A stretch of 64,000 bases of DNA from Flavobacteriales bacterium (lineage in GTDB: Bacteria; Bacteroidota; Bacteroidia; UBA10329), in assembly GCA_020635535.1 (NCBI GenBank), contig JACJZP010000001.1, forward strand, positions 186,001 through 250,000. Direction: 5' to 3'. Positions 1 through 7,957 of the stretch are shown here, in pieces (positions within the stretch are counted from its first letter, which is position 1; the number at the start of each line of letters is the position of its first letter). The position numbers and the translations under genes were made by a program. The notes under the pieces are model-generated. The model searched no databases. It had not been told where the DNA came from and saw only the letters and a list, made by a program, of their open reading frames with translations.

Positions 1-545
1 AATTCAATGGACGGTCCTTCGAGCATACCATCTTTGGCGATGTCGGTACATACCACGTATTCAATTCCTTTTTGCTGATAATCAGAGATGAATTCGATTA
101 CATCCAATCCGCTGTCATCCAACCAACCGTGTGTCGCAATACGCCCGTTTTTGGCATCTGCACCGAGGATAATTTTCTCGGTTCCGAACTCCGAAATCCA
201 AGCTAAAACTGCTTCGCGGTCGTTCACGGAAATGCTACCGGCCGTAATCTGTTTCGCTCCACAATTGAAAACGGTCTGAACGTCTTCCTTTGTGCGTAAA
301 CCTCCACCAAAATCCACGTTCAGATCGGTTTGAGAAGTGATTGTTTCCAGCACTTTCCAGTTGACGACTTTCTTGGCTTTGGCCCCATCCAGATCCACCA
401 GATGCAAGTACTTCAAACCTGCATCCTCGAACTGCTTAGCGACCTCCAACGGATTCTCGTTGTAAACGGTTTTCTGGCCGTAATCGCCTTGCGAAAGCCG
501 CACACACTTTCCGTCAATGATGTCGATGGCGGGAATGATTCTCAT
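1..545 (-). CDS. hisA: HisA, phosphoribosylformimino-5-aminoimidazole carboxamide ribotide isomerase (3' end cut)
   Basis: Fourth-step isomerase of histidine biosynthesis (Amadori rearrangement of ProFAR to PRFAR), a cytoplasmic TIM barrel. About 181 N-terminal residues are visible, translated by me from the minus strand; the frame stays open to the window edge, so the C-terminal quarter lies outside. It begins MRIIPAIDIIDGKCVRLSQG, with the catalytic Asp8 of the first strand, and later shows the phosphate-binding FGGGLR motif. The second active-site strand (VVCTDIAKDGM) is near the cut edge. The ATG overlaps the hisH stop as ATGA, so it is translationally coupled as the distal visible gene of the his operon. 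Confidence 0.95.
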   Translation of the reverse strand, partial: MRIIPAIDIIDGKCVRLSQGDYGQKTVYNENPLEVAKQFEDAGLKYLHLVDLDGAKAKKVVNWKVLETITSQTDLNVDFGGGLRTKEDVQTVFNCGAKQITAGSISVNDREAVLAWISEFGTEKIILGADAKNGRIATHGWLDDSGLDVIEFISDYQQKGIEYVVCTDIAKDGMLEGPSIE

Positions 546-1252
546 AGTTCCAAGAAGTTTTTGATGAGTTTTTGTCCTACATCGGCCGACTTCTCGGGAT
601 GAAACTGCACCGCATGAAAATTGTCCTTCTGCAATGCTGCGGAAAATGGAAGGATGTATTCACATTTTGCAGTCGTTTGAGAACCCAACTCCGCGTAATA
701 GCTGTGCACGAAATAGAAGTCTGAGTTTTCAAAATAACCACCCCGTCCCTGTGGGACACCCCTCCTTTCAGAAGGAGGGGAGCTGGCACCTTGATCCAAG
801 GTCCGCTCGGAGAGCAAACTCTCCCCCTTGAAAGGGGGAGTACCGCGCAGCGGGGAGGGGGTCGAAACCTCGAAAAGTGGTCCTTTCAATTCGTTACAAT
901 TGTTCCAACCCATGTGTGGCACGTTCACTTTTCCACTCGGAAACCGTTTTACATTTTCAGTGAAAATCCCGAGACAATCGGTATCGCCTTCTTCTGAGTG
1001 TTTGCACATCAATTGCAATCCGAGGCAGATTCCAAGGAATGGCTGATTCAGATTTTTCAGCACTTCATCCAAACCGCGATCACGCAGATAACGCATGGCC
1101 GAACTGGCTTCGCCCACGCCTGGGAAAATGACTTTATCCGCTTTGCGAAGCAAAACTGGATCATCAGTAACAGTTGCGTCTGCCCCGAGTCGATGCAGCG
1201 CGTTCATCACCGAGCGGATATTGCCCGCATTGTATTTGACAACCGCAATCAT
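542..1252 (-). CDS. hisH: HisH, glutaminase subunit of imidazole glycerol phosphate synthase, with in-frame repeat insertion
   Basis: Supplies ammonia from glutamine to HisF. Class I glutamine amidotransferase fold: nucleophile Cys76 in PFLGICLGLQ, and His218/Glu220 in QFHPEKS complete the triad. I start at the ATG giving MIAVVKYNAG because it overlaps the hisB stop (ATGA); the frame is open upstream but only inside hisB. At 236 residues it is longer than the usual about 195-200. The excess is residues about 129-174, rich in Pro, Gly, Ser and Arg, between conserved VPHMGWN and FYFVHSYY. That segment is encoded by a GC-rich palindromic element (see repeat). All catalytic residues are intact, so the enzyme is probably functional with an extra surface loop. 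Confidence 0.95.
   Translation of the reverse strand: MIAVVKYNAGNIRSVMNALHRLGADATVTDDPVLLRKADKVIFPGVGEASSAMRYLRDRGLDEVLKNLNQPFLGICLGLQLMCKHSEEGDTDCLGIFTENVKRFPSGKVNVPHMGWNNCNELKGPLFEVSTPSPLRGTPPFKGESLLSERTLDQGASSPPSERRGVPQGRGGYFENSDFYFVHSYYAELGSQTTAKCEYILPFSAALQKDNFHAVQFHPEKSADVGQKLIKNFLEL
731..868. repeat. Composite GC-rich palindromic repeat inserted in frame within hisH
   Basis: About 138 bp, a multiple of three. It contains two strong hairpins, CCCCTCCTTTCAGAAGGAGG (near 760-779) and CTCCCCCTTGAAAGGGGGAG (near 821-840), arranged as two head-to-head arms, each carrying an outer CCCC(G/C)TCCC-type block. The base composition is far richer in G+C than the surrounding gene. It reads through all of hisH without a stop. 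The same arm style recurs at 38337-38369 and 38487-38519. It resembles dispersed, non-autonomous palindromic elements that tolerate insertion in coding sequence. Confidence 0.8.
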
Positions 1253-2334
1253 AACACGCCTTTCGTTGATGGCATCGAGCCGTCTGATGTCTGTGAAACG
1301 GCCATTCGAATGGCCCGCGCCCACGCTTTGAAAATCGCCTCGATCTTGTGGTGTTCGTTCTGTCCTTCGGCCTTAATGTTAAGGTTGCAACGCGCCTTAT
1401 CTGAGAACGACTTGAAGAAATGTGAGAACATTTCAGTCGGCATTACGCCAATTTTTTCTCGCTTGAAATCTGCTTCCCAAACACACCAAGGACGGCCACC
1501 GAAATCGATGGCCACCTGCGCCAGACAATCATCCATCGGCAGCAGAAAACCGTAACGTTGAATTCCTTTCCGCGAACCTAGCGCATTGTCGAATGCTTCG
1601 CCTAACGCGAGGGCCACATCTTCAATGGTGTGGTGCTCGTCAATGTGCAAATCGCCATTGACTTTCACCGTAAGATCCATATTTCCGTGCTTGGCCAATT
1701 GCTCCAACATGTGGTCGAAAAAGCTCAAACCCGTTTGGATAGCTGACTTTCCCGAACCGTCCAAGTTCAGTTCAATTTGAATGTCCGTTTCCGAAGTTTT
1801 CCGATGTACAGAACCTAAGCGCGGTTGCTCTTTCAAGAAACGATAGATCTCATTCCACGAAGTGGTTGTCAGCGCGCAATCTACTTTCTCCGAAGAGATG
1901 AAAATTGCTTGAGTACCAAGGTTCTCGGCCAATTCAACATCCGTTTTCCGATCGCCTATCACAAAAGAATTCTTGAGGTCGTAATTCCCTTTGATGAAAT
2001 GCGTCAACAGGCCAGTTCGCGGCTTTCGGGTTGGCGCATTATCGGCAGGAAAACTGCGGTCAATGAGGACTTCCGAGAAGCGGATTCCTTCTCCTTCCAA
2101 CGTTTTCATCATCAGGTTATGGGCAGGCCAAAATGTGTCTTCAGGGAACGAATCCGTTCCCAAACCATCCTGATTGGTGACCATCACCAACTCATAGTCC
2201 AACTCGGTTGCAATTTTCGCGAGGTTGGAAATGGCACCAGGATAGAATTCCAACTTCTCGAAACTGTCGATCTGCTCGTCTGCGGGCTCCTTGATTATCG
2301 TTCCGTCCCTATCAATAAATAAGACCTTTTTCAT
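1249..2334 (-). CDS. hisB: HisB, bifunctional histidinol-phosphatase / imidazoleglycerol-phosphate dehydratase
   Basis: Catalyses steps 6 and 8 of histidine synthesis in one 361-residue protein. The N-terminal HAD phosphatase domain (about 1-165) opens with the nucleophile motif FIDRDGT (Asp8, Asp10). The dehydratase domain (about 170-361) has the metal-binding HHTIED motif and SFFDHMLEQLAKHG. The fused arrangement is common in Bacteroidota and enteric bacteria. Start and stop both overlap neighbours as ATGA (hisC upstream, hisH downstream), showing tight operon coupling. Confidence 0.96.
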   Translation of the reverse strand: MKKVLFIDRDGTIIKEPADEQIDSFEKLEFYPGAISNLAKIATELDYELVMVTNQDGLGTDSFPEDTFWPAHNLMMKTLEGEGIRFSEVLIDRSFPADNAPTRKPRTGLLTHFIKGNYDLKNSFVIGDRKTDVELAENLGTQAIFISSEKVDCALTTTSWNEIYRFLKEQPRLGSVHRKTSETDIQIELNLDGSGKSAIQTGLSFFDHMLEQLAKHGNMDLTVKVNGDLHIDEHHTIEDVALALGEAFDNALGSRKGIQRYGFLLPMDDCLAQVAIDFGGRPWCVWEADFKREKIGVMPTEMFSHFFKSFSDKARCNLNIKAEGQNEHHKIEAIFKAWARAIRMAVSQTSDGSMPSTKGVL

Positions 2335-3365
2335 TCTTGTAATTTCTTCAATTCGTTGATCAACTGCGAGTTCTCGGCCTTGGTTCCGACCGTGATTCGT
2401 AAACAGCGTTCGGCCACTTTGGAACGGTCGCGCACGACAATTCCCTGCTCAGTTAATGCCTGGTAAACCACTTTCGGTTGCGTGAATTTCACTAACAGGA
2501 AATTGGCATCTGACGGGTAAACGGTCGACACGTTTTTCAGTTGACCTAATTCAATTCCAAGCGTTTTTCTCTCGGAAAGAATTGTGTCCACTTCAGATTG
2601 AAAGCCGTCCAAATTGTTCAGCTTTTTCAGCGCGGCCTCTTGCGTGAGTTGATTGACATTGTAAGGTGGTTTGATGCGATTCAAAACATCGATTACCTCT
2701 GTTGAGGCGAACGCCATTCCTAGCCTGATACCTGCCAAACCCCACGCTTTGCTGAGCGTTTGCAAAATCACCAAGTTGTTGTGGTTTTCGAGCCCGTTTA
2801 CAAAAGATTCCTGCTCCGCAAAATCGATGTAAGCTTCATCGATCACCACCAATCCTTTGAACTCGGACGCAAGATGAAGAACGTCACCTCGCTTCATGCA
2901 ATTACCTGTCGGATTGTTGGGCGAACAGATGAAAATGAGTTTCAAATTTGCATCGGAAAAGTGGCTGCGAATTCCTTCCAAATTCAGTTGCCAATCTGTG
3001 TTGAGCGGCACATCCACCATCTCCACATTATTGATGTCGGCACTGACCTGATACATGCCGTAAGTTGGCGAGCAGATCAACGCTTTGTCCCTTCCTGGTT
3101 CGCAAAATCCACGAAAAAGTAGGTCAATGGCCTCATCGCTTCCGTTGCCCAGAAAGATGCTCCCCTTTGGAACATTTTTCAGTTCGGAAATGCGTGCTTT
3201 CAGCTTCCATTGCAATGGATCTGGATAGCGGTTCAACCCTGTGTTGTTGGGGTTTTCGTTGGCATCCAACCACACCGAAGCAGAGCCTTTGAACTCATCG
3301 CGCGCGCTGCTGTACGGCTTCAGATTCCGCACGTTCGGTCGAATCAATTTCTGAATATCAACCAT
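2331..3365 (-). CDS. hisC: HisC, histidinol-phosphate aminotransferase
   Basis: PLP-dependent class I/II aminotransferase converting imidazole acetol-phosphate to histidinol-phosphate. 344 residues. Motifs seen: LDANENP near 33-39, SPNNPTG around 148-154, DEAYIDF, and the Schiff-base lysine in LSKAWGLAGIRLG (Lys206). It overlaps the 3' end of hisD by 8 nt and the hisB start by ATGA, so it is inside the operon. Confidence 0.96.
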   Translation of the reverse strand: MVDIQKLIRPNVRNLKPYSSARDEFKGSASVWLDANENPNNTGLNRYPDPLQWKLKARISELKNVPKGSIFLGNGSDEAIDLLFRGFCEPGRDKALICSPTYGMYQVSADINNVEMVDVPLNTDWQLNLEGIRSHFSDANLKLIFICSPNNPTGNCMKRGDVLHLASEFKGLVVIDEAYIDFAEQESFVNGLENHNNLVILQTLSKAWGLAGIRLGMAFASTEVIDVLNRIKPPYNVNQLTQEAALKKLNNLDGFQSEVDTILSERKTLGIELGQLKNVSTVYPSDANFLLVKFTQPKVVYQALTEQGIVVRDRSKVAERCLRITVGTKAENSQLINELKKLQE

Positions 3366-4641
3366 TACTCAGCTTCTTTAAACGGAGTGAGACTGCATTT
3401 CGGTGGGCGTCCAATTGTTCGGCAGCAGCCATCATTTCAATGCTAGGTCCGATATTCTGTATTCCCGTTGCGGTGAGCTTTTGGAATGTGACCTTCTTCA
3501 GAAAACTATCCAACGAAACACCGCTGTAGCTTCTCGCATAGCCGTTAGTCGGCAAGGTGTGGTTGGTTCCACTGGCGTAGTCGCCTGCGCTTTCACAACT
3601 GTAGTTGCCGAGAAAAACACTGCCGGCATTCACCACTTTTTCGGCCAGTTCATCCGCGTTCTCTGTTGCCAGAATCAAGTGTTCTGGTGCATATTCGTTC
3701 GAGAAATCCATGGCTTCCTGCGAAGAATTAAGAACGATCGCTGAACTGTTTTCCAGTGCTTTTTGAGCAATCTCTTTTCTAGGAAGTTGGTTCAATTGAG
3801 TTTTCAATTCCTTCAAAATCTCATCTAAAACTTGTTCGCTTCCCACGAAAACCAAAACCACCTGACTGTCAGGGCCGTGTTCCGCCTGACTGAGCAGATC
3901 AGCTGCCACGAAAGCGGGTTCACAGGTATCGTCAGCAATCACCAGCACTTCGCTTGGACCAGCTGGCATGTCGATGGCCACGCCTCGCTGCTGTACCAGT
4001 TGTTTGGCCATGGTCACGTATTGGTTTCCCGGCCCGAAGATCTTGTCCACTTTCGGGATGGATTCCGTTCCCGATGCCATGGCAGCTACAGCCTGTGCAC
4101 CTCCAACGATGTAGATCTGCTTCAGACCGAGTTTTTGCGCTACGTACATAATGGCCGCATCCACCGAACTGTCTTTTCGAGGTGGCGTACAGACCACGAT
4201 TTCCTTGCAACCCGCAATCATAGCGGGAATTCCTAGCATGAGTAGGGTTGAAAATAGCGGAGCACTTCCACCGGGAATGTACAGGCCGACCTTCTCAATG
4301 GCGATGCTTTTTCGCCAGCAGAAAACCCCTTCTGTGGTCTCGATCTTTTCGGGTTGTTGCTGCTGGGCCGCATGGAACTTGTAAATGTTCTCCCACGCCA
4401 CATCAATGGCTGATTTCAGTTTCTCATCAAGTTCAACCGATTCAGGAACGTGTAGCGCCAACGATCTCAGACTGACTTCATCGAATTGTGCAGTCAACGA
4501 AATCAAAACTTCATCGCCTCTTTTCCTTACCTCATCCAAAACCTGCTGAACCTTCGGTTGAAGTTCGGAAAGATCCATTGTCGGGCGTTCGCACAACTGA
4601 GGCCATACACTTCGGACTGGGTTTCGAAACACCTTCATCAT
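3358..4641 (-). CDS. hisD: HisD, histidinol dehydrogenase
   Basis: NAD- and zinc-dependent oxidation of L-histidinol to L-histidine, the last two steps. 427 residues. Characteristic blocks: GLYIPGGSAPLFST, GGAQAVAAMASGTESIPKVD, KIFGPGNQYV, AEHGPDSQVVLV with the zinc/histidinol ligands, and YAPEHLIL. The start is the first of two adjacent ATG codons and overlaps the hisG stop. Confidence 0.96.
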   Translation of the reverse strand: MMKVFRNPVRSVWPQLCERPTMDLSELQPKVQQVLDEVRKRGDEVLISLTAQFDEVSLRSLALHVPESVELDEKLKSAIDVAWENIYKFHAAQQQQPEKIETTEGVFCWRKSIAIEKVGLYIPGGSAPLFSTLLMLGIPAMIAGCKEIVVCTPPRKDSSVDAAIMYVAQKLGLKQIYIVGGAQAVAAMASGTESIPKVDKIFGPGNQYVTMAKQLVQQRGVAIDMPAGPSEVLVIADDTCEPAFVAADLLSQAEHGPDSQVVLVFVGSEQVLDEILKELKTQLNQLPRKEIAQKALENSSAIVLNSSQEAMDFSNEYAPEHLILATENADELAEKVVNAGSVFLGNYSCESAGDYASGTNHTLPTNGYARSYSGVSLDSFLKKVTFQKLTATGIQNIGPSIEMMAAAEQLDAHRNAVSLRLKKLSNG

Positions 4642-5492
4642 AGGATCATTTTTTCAATCGGACAAACAAGGATTCCTTCCGCGCCCAGCGATTTCAGCTT
4701 ATCAATCACTTCCCAGAATTCATCTTCCTTGACCACGCTGTGCAAACTGCTCCAGCCTTCTTCGGCCAAAGGCAGAATTGTGGGGCTTTTCATTCCTGGA
4801 AGCACTTCCGTGATTTCCTTCAACTTATCATTTGGTGCGTTGAGCAGAATGTACTTGTTCTCCGATGCTTTCTGCACGGCATTCATCCGGAAAAGGATGC
4901 TTTCGAGCAATACCCTTTTCTCCGATGGAAGGTTGGGATTTGCGATAAGCACGGCCTGGCTGGTCATTACCTGTTCCACTTCCTTCAACCCATTGGCAAG
5001 AAGCGTGCTTCCCGTACTTACAATGTCGCAAATGCCTTCTGCCAAACCTATTCCGGGAGCAATTTCAACGCTTCCGCTGATGACCTCAATGGTGGCATTC
5101 ACGCCTTTTTGCTTGAAGTACTGACCAAGGATCTCAGGGTAGCTCGTTGCCACTTTCTTCCCTTCAAACCAGCTGGTTCCAGAGTAATTCACTTCTTTGG
5201 GAACAGCCAATGAAAGTCGGCATTTCGCAAACCCCAATTGCCGTACTACTTCCACATTCTTGCCTTTTTCGATGACGGTGTTCTCGCCCAACATGCCCAC
5301 ATCGGCCACGCCTTCTTCCACGTATTGCGAGATGTCGTCATCGCGCAGAAAAAGCACCTCTAACGGGAAGTTGGCTGCATCGGCCTTCAGTTTTCCTCCG
5401 TTATTCACGCGGATTCCGCAGTCGGCCAACAGCTTTAAACTCTTCTCGCTGAGCCTTCCGCTTTTCTGTATCGCTATTCTCAGTTTTTCCAT
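4638..5492 (-). CDS. hisG: HisG, ATP phosphoribosyltransferase (long form)
   Basis: Committed step: ATP + PRPP to phosphoribosyl-ATP. 284 residues, the long form with a C-terminal ACT-like regulatory domain (about 210-284) for histidine feedback, so no HisZ partner is needed. N-terminal LRIAIQKSGRLSEKSLKLL and the PRPP-loop region GLAEGICDIVSTGSTL are visible. It is the first structural gene, with ATG only about 15 nt after the leader terminator. Expression is therefore probably set by attenuation at that site as well as by feedback inhibition. Confidence 0.96.
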   Translation of the reverse strand: MEKLRIAIQKSGRLSEKSLKLLADCGIRVNNGGKLKADAANFPLEVLFLRDDDISQYVEEGVADVGMLGENTVIEKGKNVEVVRQLGFAKCRLSLAVPKEVNYSGTSWFEGKKVATSYPEILGQYFKQKGVNATIEVISGSVEIAPGIGLAEGICDIVSTGSTLLANGLKEVEQVMTSQAVLIANPNLPSEKRVLLESILFRMNAVQKASENKYILLNAPNDKLKEITEVLPGMKSPTILPLAEEGWSSLHSVVKEDEFWEVIDKLKSLGAEGILVCPIEKMIL

Positions 5493-5507
5493 TTCGTTTC
5501 ATTCAAC

Positions 5508-5538
5508 AAAAAAGCCCCATCGGAGTTCCGATGGGGCT
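5508..5538 (-). terminator. Intrinsic terminator of the his leader (attenuator)
   Basis: On the minus strand a 12-bp stem, AGCCCCATCGGA paired with TCCGATGGGGCT, is followed at once by six T. It lies between the leader peptide and hisG. The intervening segment GATGCATTGATG (5559-5570) could pair either with the repeated CATCATC of the leader codons or with the CCCATC arm of the terminator, the mutually exclusive pairing expected of an attenuator. Confidence 0.85.
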
Positions 5539-5573
5539 TGATAAATCCTTTTAATTGGCATCAATGCATCAGC

Positions 5574-5627
5574 TTACTCCGGTTTTCTCGAGCAGTTAAG
5601 ATGATGGAGATGATGCGTTCTTGTCAT
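5574..5627 (-). CDS. hisL: Putative his operon leader peptide (17 residues, His-rich)
   Basis: A short reading frame encodes MTRTHHLHHLNCSRKPE, then TAA. Four His codons (all CAT) sit in a five-codon stretch, and a terminator follows 35 nt downstream, just before hisG. This is the layout of a transcription attenuator: stalling at His codons when charged tRNA-His is scarce would favour antitermination. The enteric HisL also starts MTR and carries a His run; that likeness may be chance. No ribosome profiling evidence is available, so assignment rests on composition and position. Confidence 0.8.
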   Translation of the reverse strand: MTRTHHLHHLNCSRKPE

Positions 5628-5656
5628 TACGGCTGCTAATTAACGAAAGAATTCGT

Positions 5657-5998
5657 TTATCTTCTTAACGATTGTACTTCTTCTTTGAGTATAGGAAGGT
5701 TCTTTATCAGAATTCTCCACAACGCGGCAGGGTCGATGGAATCGTAGGCGTGAACGATCAGATTACGTAGGCCTATTATCTGGTCGGCACTTGAAATGGG
5801 AAGCTCCTTGTCCAACTTTCTGATCTGCGAGACTGCCTCACCGATAATCATCAGGTCGCGTTCTACGGCTCTTACAGAGATGAAATTGCTGCTGAAATCA
5901 TTGAAATCCCGCTGATGATGTTCTAGAATCTTTTCCAGTTCTTCGATGATGGACTCCACATCCATCAGCAGTTTCGGAATTCGCTTATGCGGCAGCAT
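5657..5998 (-). CDS. HepT-like HEPN toxin (DUF86)
   Basis: 113-residue all-helical HEPN protein, the toxin half of a HEPN/MNT toxin-antitoxin pair. It carries the RNase motif Rx4HxY as RNLIVHAY (Arg78, His83, Tyr85). In the characterised HepT family the Tyr is AMPylated by the partner nucleotidyltransferase, which neutralises the toxin. Its start overlaps the end of the upstream nucleotidyltransferase by 14 nt. It is a paralogue of the protein at 26823-27167, with the same motif positions. Confidence 0.88.
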   Translation of the reverse strand: MLPHKRIPKLLMDVESIIEELEKILEHHQRDFNDFSSNFISVRAVERDLMIIGEAVSQIRKLDKELPISSADQIIGLRNLIVHAYDSIDPAALWRILIKNLPILKEEVQSLRR

Positions 5999-6296
5999 AC
6001 AACGACACTTTTGTTCTGTCCACTTCTTCTTTGAAGATCGGATTCTTGATCACGCTGTAAGAAACAAGATCAATGCGTCTCTTGAGTAACTTTTCCAGTG
6101 CAGAAAGCACTTCGAAGTAGGCATCTCCACGCTCTAAAGGTTCCAGTTCCTCTTTGAAAACGACAGCAAAATCCACATCGCTCGTATCCGAAAGCTCATT
6201 CGCGGCAGCTGAACCGAAAAGATATAATGCCTTGACGCCATTGTTTTCGCAAATGGCGTTTATCTCTTGTAGGTGATTCTGCAAAAGTGCATTCAT
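5985..6296 (-). CDS. MntA-like minimal nucleotidyltransferase antitoxin
   Basis: 103-residue Pol-beta-type nucleotidyltransferase with the exact motif GSx10DxD (Gly28-Ser29, Asp40, Asp42). In studied systems this protein transfers AMP to the HEPN partner and so acts as antitoxin. It precedes and overlaps the HEPN gene, the usual MNT-first order. The module lies just upstream of the his leader, in the same orientation, and is unlikely to be part of that operon because of the leader and terminator. Confidence 0.88.
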   Translation of the reverse strand: MNALLQNHLQEINAICENNGVKALYLFGSAAANELSDTSDVDFAVVFKEELEPLERGDAYFEVLSALEKLLKRRIDLVSYSVIKNPIFKEEVDRTKVSLYAAA

Positions 6297-6336
6297 ACTT
6301 CAAAATTACTCAAACTACCAGTTCGTTTGGAATTTG

Positions 6337-6489
6337 TCAGCTAGTACCTAAGAGCTTAACAATTATGATGATGACTCCCACTATTATTAGACCAATTCCT
6401 CCGCCCCATCCTCATAAGTCAGCTCGGAACCTTGATTTTTTGATAGCTGGATTTTTCCAGACAGATAGAATGAGGATTAGACCAAGCAT
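6337..6489 (-). pseudogene. Possible broken small membrane protein ORF
   Basis: On the minus strand an ATG opens a hydrophobic reading frame (MLGLILILSVW...). It is interrupted by TGA at 6412-6414 and continues in the same frame as a second hydrophobic, Gly/Ile/Val-rich helix (GLIIVGVIIIIVKLLG) to a final stop. This may be a two-helix small membrane protein with a nonsense mutation, or coincidental coding-like DNA. The rest of the gap 6297-6570 shows nothing else I can name. Confidence 0.25.
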
Positions 6490-6570
6490 CACGTTTAGGA
6501 TGGGCTCCCCAATATGATTGAGTTAACCAAGACAACGCTTCATTTAATACATCCATGTTCTACTGAAACA

Positions 6571-7803
6571 CTACAGAGCTGGCTGCAAACGGTATTTCAG
6601 CAAAGCGATAATGTCCTCGCGGCTCATGTCTCCGTTGAGGTCAACAAACTTGTCGGCCATCTTTTCGAAATCATTGAAAAGGATGAGGAAGAAAACCTCA
6701 AATGCCTGCGTTTCCTGAAAGATCACCGCGCGGTTCTGTTTGTATTCCTCAATGTGCTTCTCAAAGTTGACGGGATACTCGCGCCAATGCGTTTGCGGAC
6801 GCTTGTGGTGCTCCACATGAAAATCCTCATTGTAAACGTTATACTGCCCGTCCAAAACCGTGATGCTGTTCTTGTAGATGTTCTTCGGTTCTGATGGATC
6901 GGTCCAGGCATGCCACGTGTAGTTGATGGCGGCCAGCAGAAAGATGCAACTCAGGTGCGGAATGAGCAGGTAGGCAAACCCGAACCAGAAGTTGATGCTC
7001 ATGACCACCGCCATGAATCCGTAAAATACCAACATGCCAAAGGCCATTTTTCGGAACTCCGCCATCTTGCCCTTTTTGTAGTGGTAATGCGCCACGGAAA
7101 TACCCGACCAGAACAGCGCAAATTCAAGCAGATAGATCAGGAACCGCGCTGCGTGCGAGCGGTCGTAGAAGATGGTTGAGGTCACATCATCGGCCGCGTT
7201 ATCGTGTTTGTGATGGATGCGCATGTGTCCCATTGGGTAACCTTGCGGCACATGGCCGTAAAGCATGGCCAGAAAATGACCGTGAAAATTATTGAACACC
7301 TCAAAGGGTTTCTTGAACATGCCTTTCGGAGTATGTCCTTCCTTGTGAATCATGGTAGCGACCTGCGAGAAGAATGCGAAATACGGCCCGTAATTCAGCA
7401 CGTTATAGGCCAACGCGGCCAACCAATTCTCCCAGCCCCAATGGTTGTTGGCATCCAAGTAAACCACCTGGAAGTAGTACGAGCCGATGAACAACAACGG
7501 AGCATAGATCCCAATTCCGATATAGGAGAACAGATACGGACTGTCGCGTTCGTCCTTCATCACTTTTCGCGCCAGCCAAAGTGCGCCAGCGTTCAGTTTT
7601 TTAGAGAGCCATTGCGCGGGCGCGGTTTTGTAGGTCCAGCCAATGATGCCCACCCAAAGCATGGTGAGGGCAATGACCACCACCAACCACGGGATGGGAA
7701 GCAGCAGTACGCTTGTTGCCAAGAGGAAAAGCGCGTATTTGAGCCGGAGCGCGAAGGTTTTCCCTTCGGCTGCTTCATTCAAAGTTTGACTTAGATAGGC
7801 CAT
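6571..7803 (-). CDS. Membrane fatty acid desaturase / hydroxylase-like di-iron protein
   Basis: 410 residues, integral membrane. Three histidine boxes of the membrane di-iron desaturase superfamily are present: HKEGH (153-157), HMRIHHKH (193-200) and HVEHH (329-333). Hydrophobic pairs of helices lie about 23-57, 92-115, 222-240 and 255-295. Expected activity is oxygen-dependent desaturation or hydroxylation of a lipid acyl chain at the inner membrane; the exact substrate cannot be read from sequence. It appears monocistronic, and no redox partner gene is adjacent. Confidence 0.85.
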   Translation of the reverse strand: MAYLSQTLNEAAEGKTFALRLKYALFLLATSVLLLPIPWLVVVIALTMLWVGIIGWTYKTAPAQWLSKKLNAGALWLARKVMKDERDSPYLFSYIGIGIYAPLLFIGSYYFQVVYLDANNHWGWENWLAALAYNVLNYGPYFAFFSQVATMIHKEGHTPKGMFKKPFEVFNNFHGHFLAMLYGHVPQGYPMGHMRIHHKHDNAADDVTSTIFYDRSHAARFLIYLLEFALFWSGISVAHYHYKKGKMAEFRKMAFGMLVFYGFMAVVMSINFWFGFAYLLIPHLSCIFLLAAINYTWHAWTDPSEPKNIYKNSITVLDGQYNVYNEDFHVEHHKRPQTHWREYPVNFEKHIEEYKQNRAVIFQETQAFEVFFLILFNDFEKMADKFVDLNGDMSREDIIALLKYRLQPAL

Positions 7804-7904
7804 CTGGTTTTCGGGTTTAGCGGGCCTAAAATAGATGCCAGCATTGGAATGGCAACAGTTTTTGAGGATGAAAATTGATATATGTCAATCCAGGACACTA
7901 TTGG

Positions 7905-7938
7905 AAAGTCGTCAACTTTCGAAAAGGTTGACGACTTT
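7905..7938. repeat. Near-perfect palindrome between desaturase and csaA
   Basis: Arms AAAGTCGTCAAC and GTTGACGACTTT pair perfectly (12 bp) around TTTCGAAAAG; the inner part would extend the stem but for a 2-nt deletion on the left. It is not followed by a good T-run on either strand, so it looks more like a dispersed palindromic repeat than a terminator, although it lies between divergent genes and could also be an operator for csaA. Confidence 0.6.
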
Positions 7939-7957
7939 ATCGGATTATCTTTAGCCC

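Noticed and set aside
998..1555. 185-codon frame antisense to hisH/hisB
   Set aside because: Overlaps two certain genes and lacks any recognisable sequence pattern.
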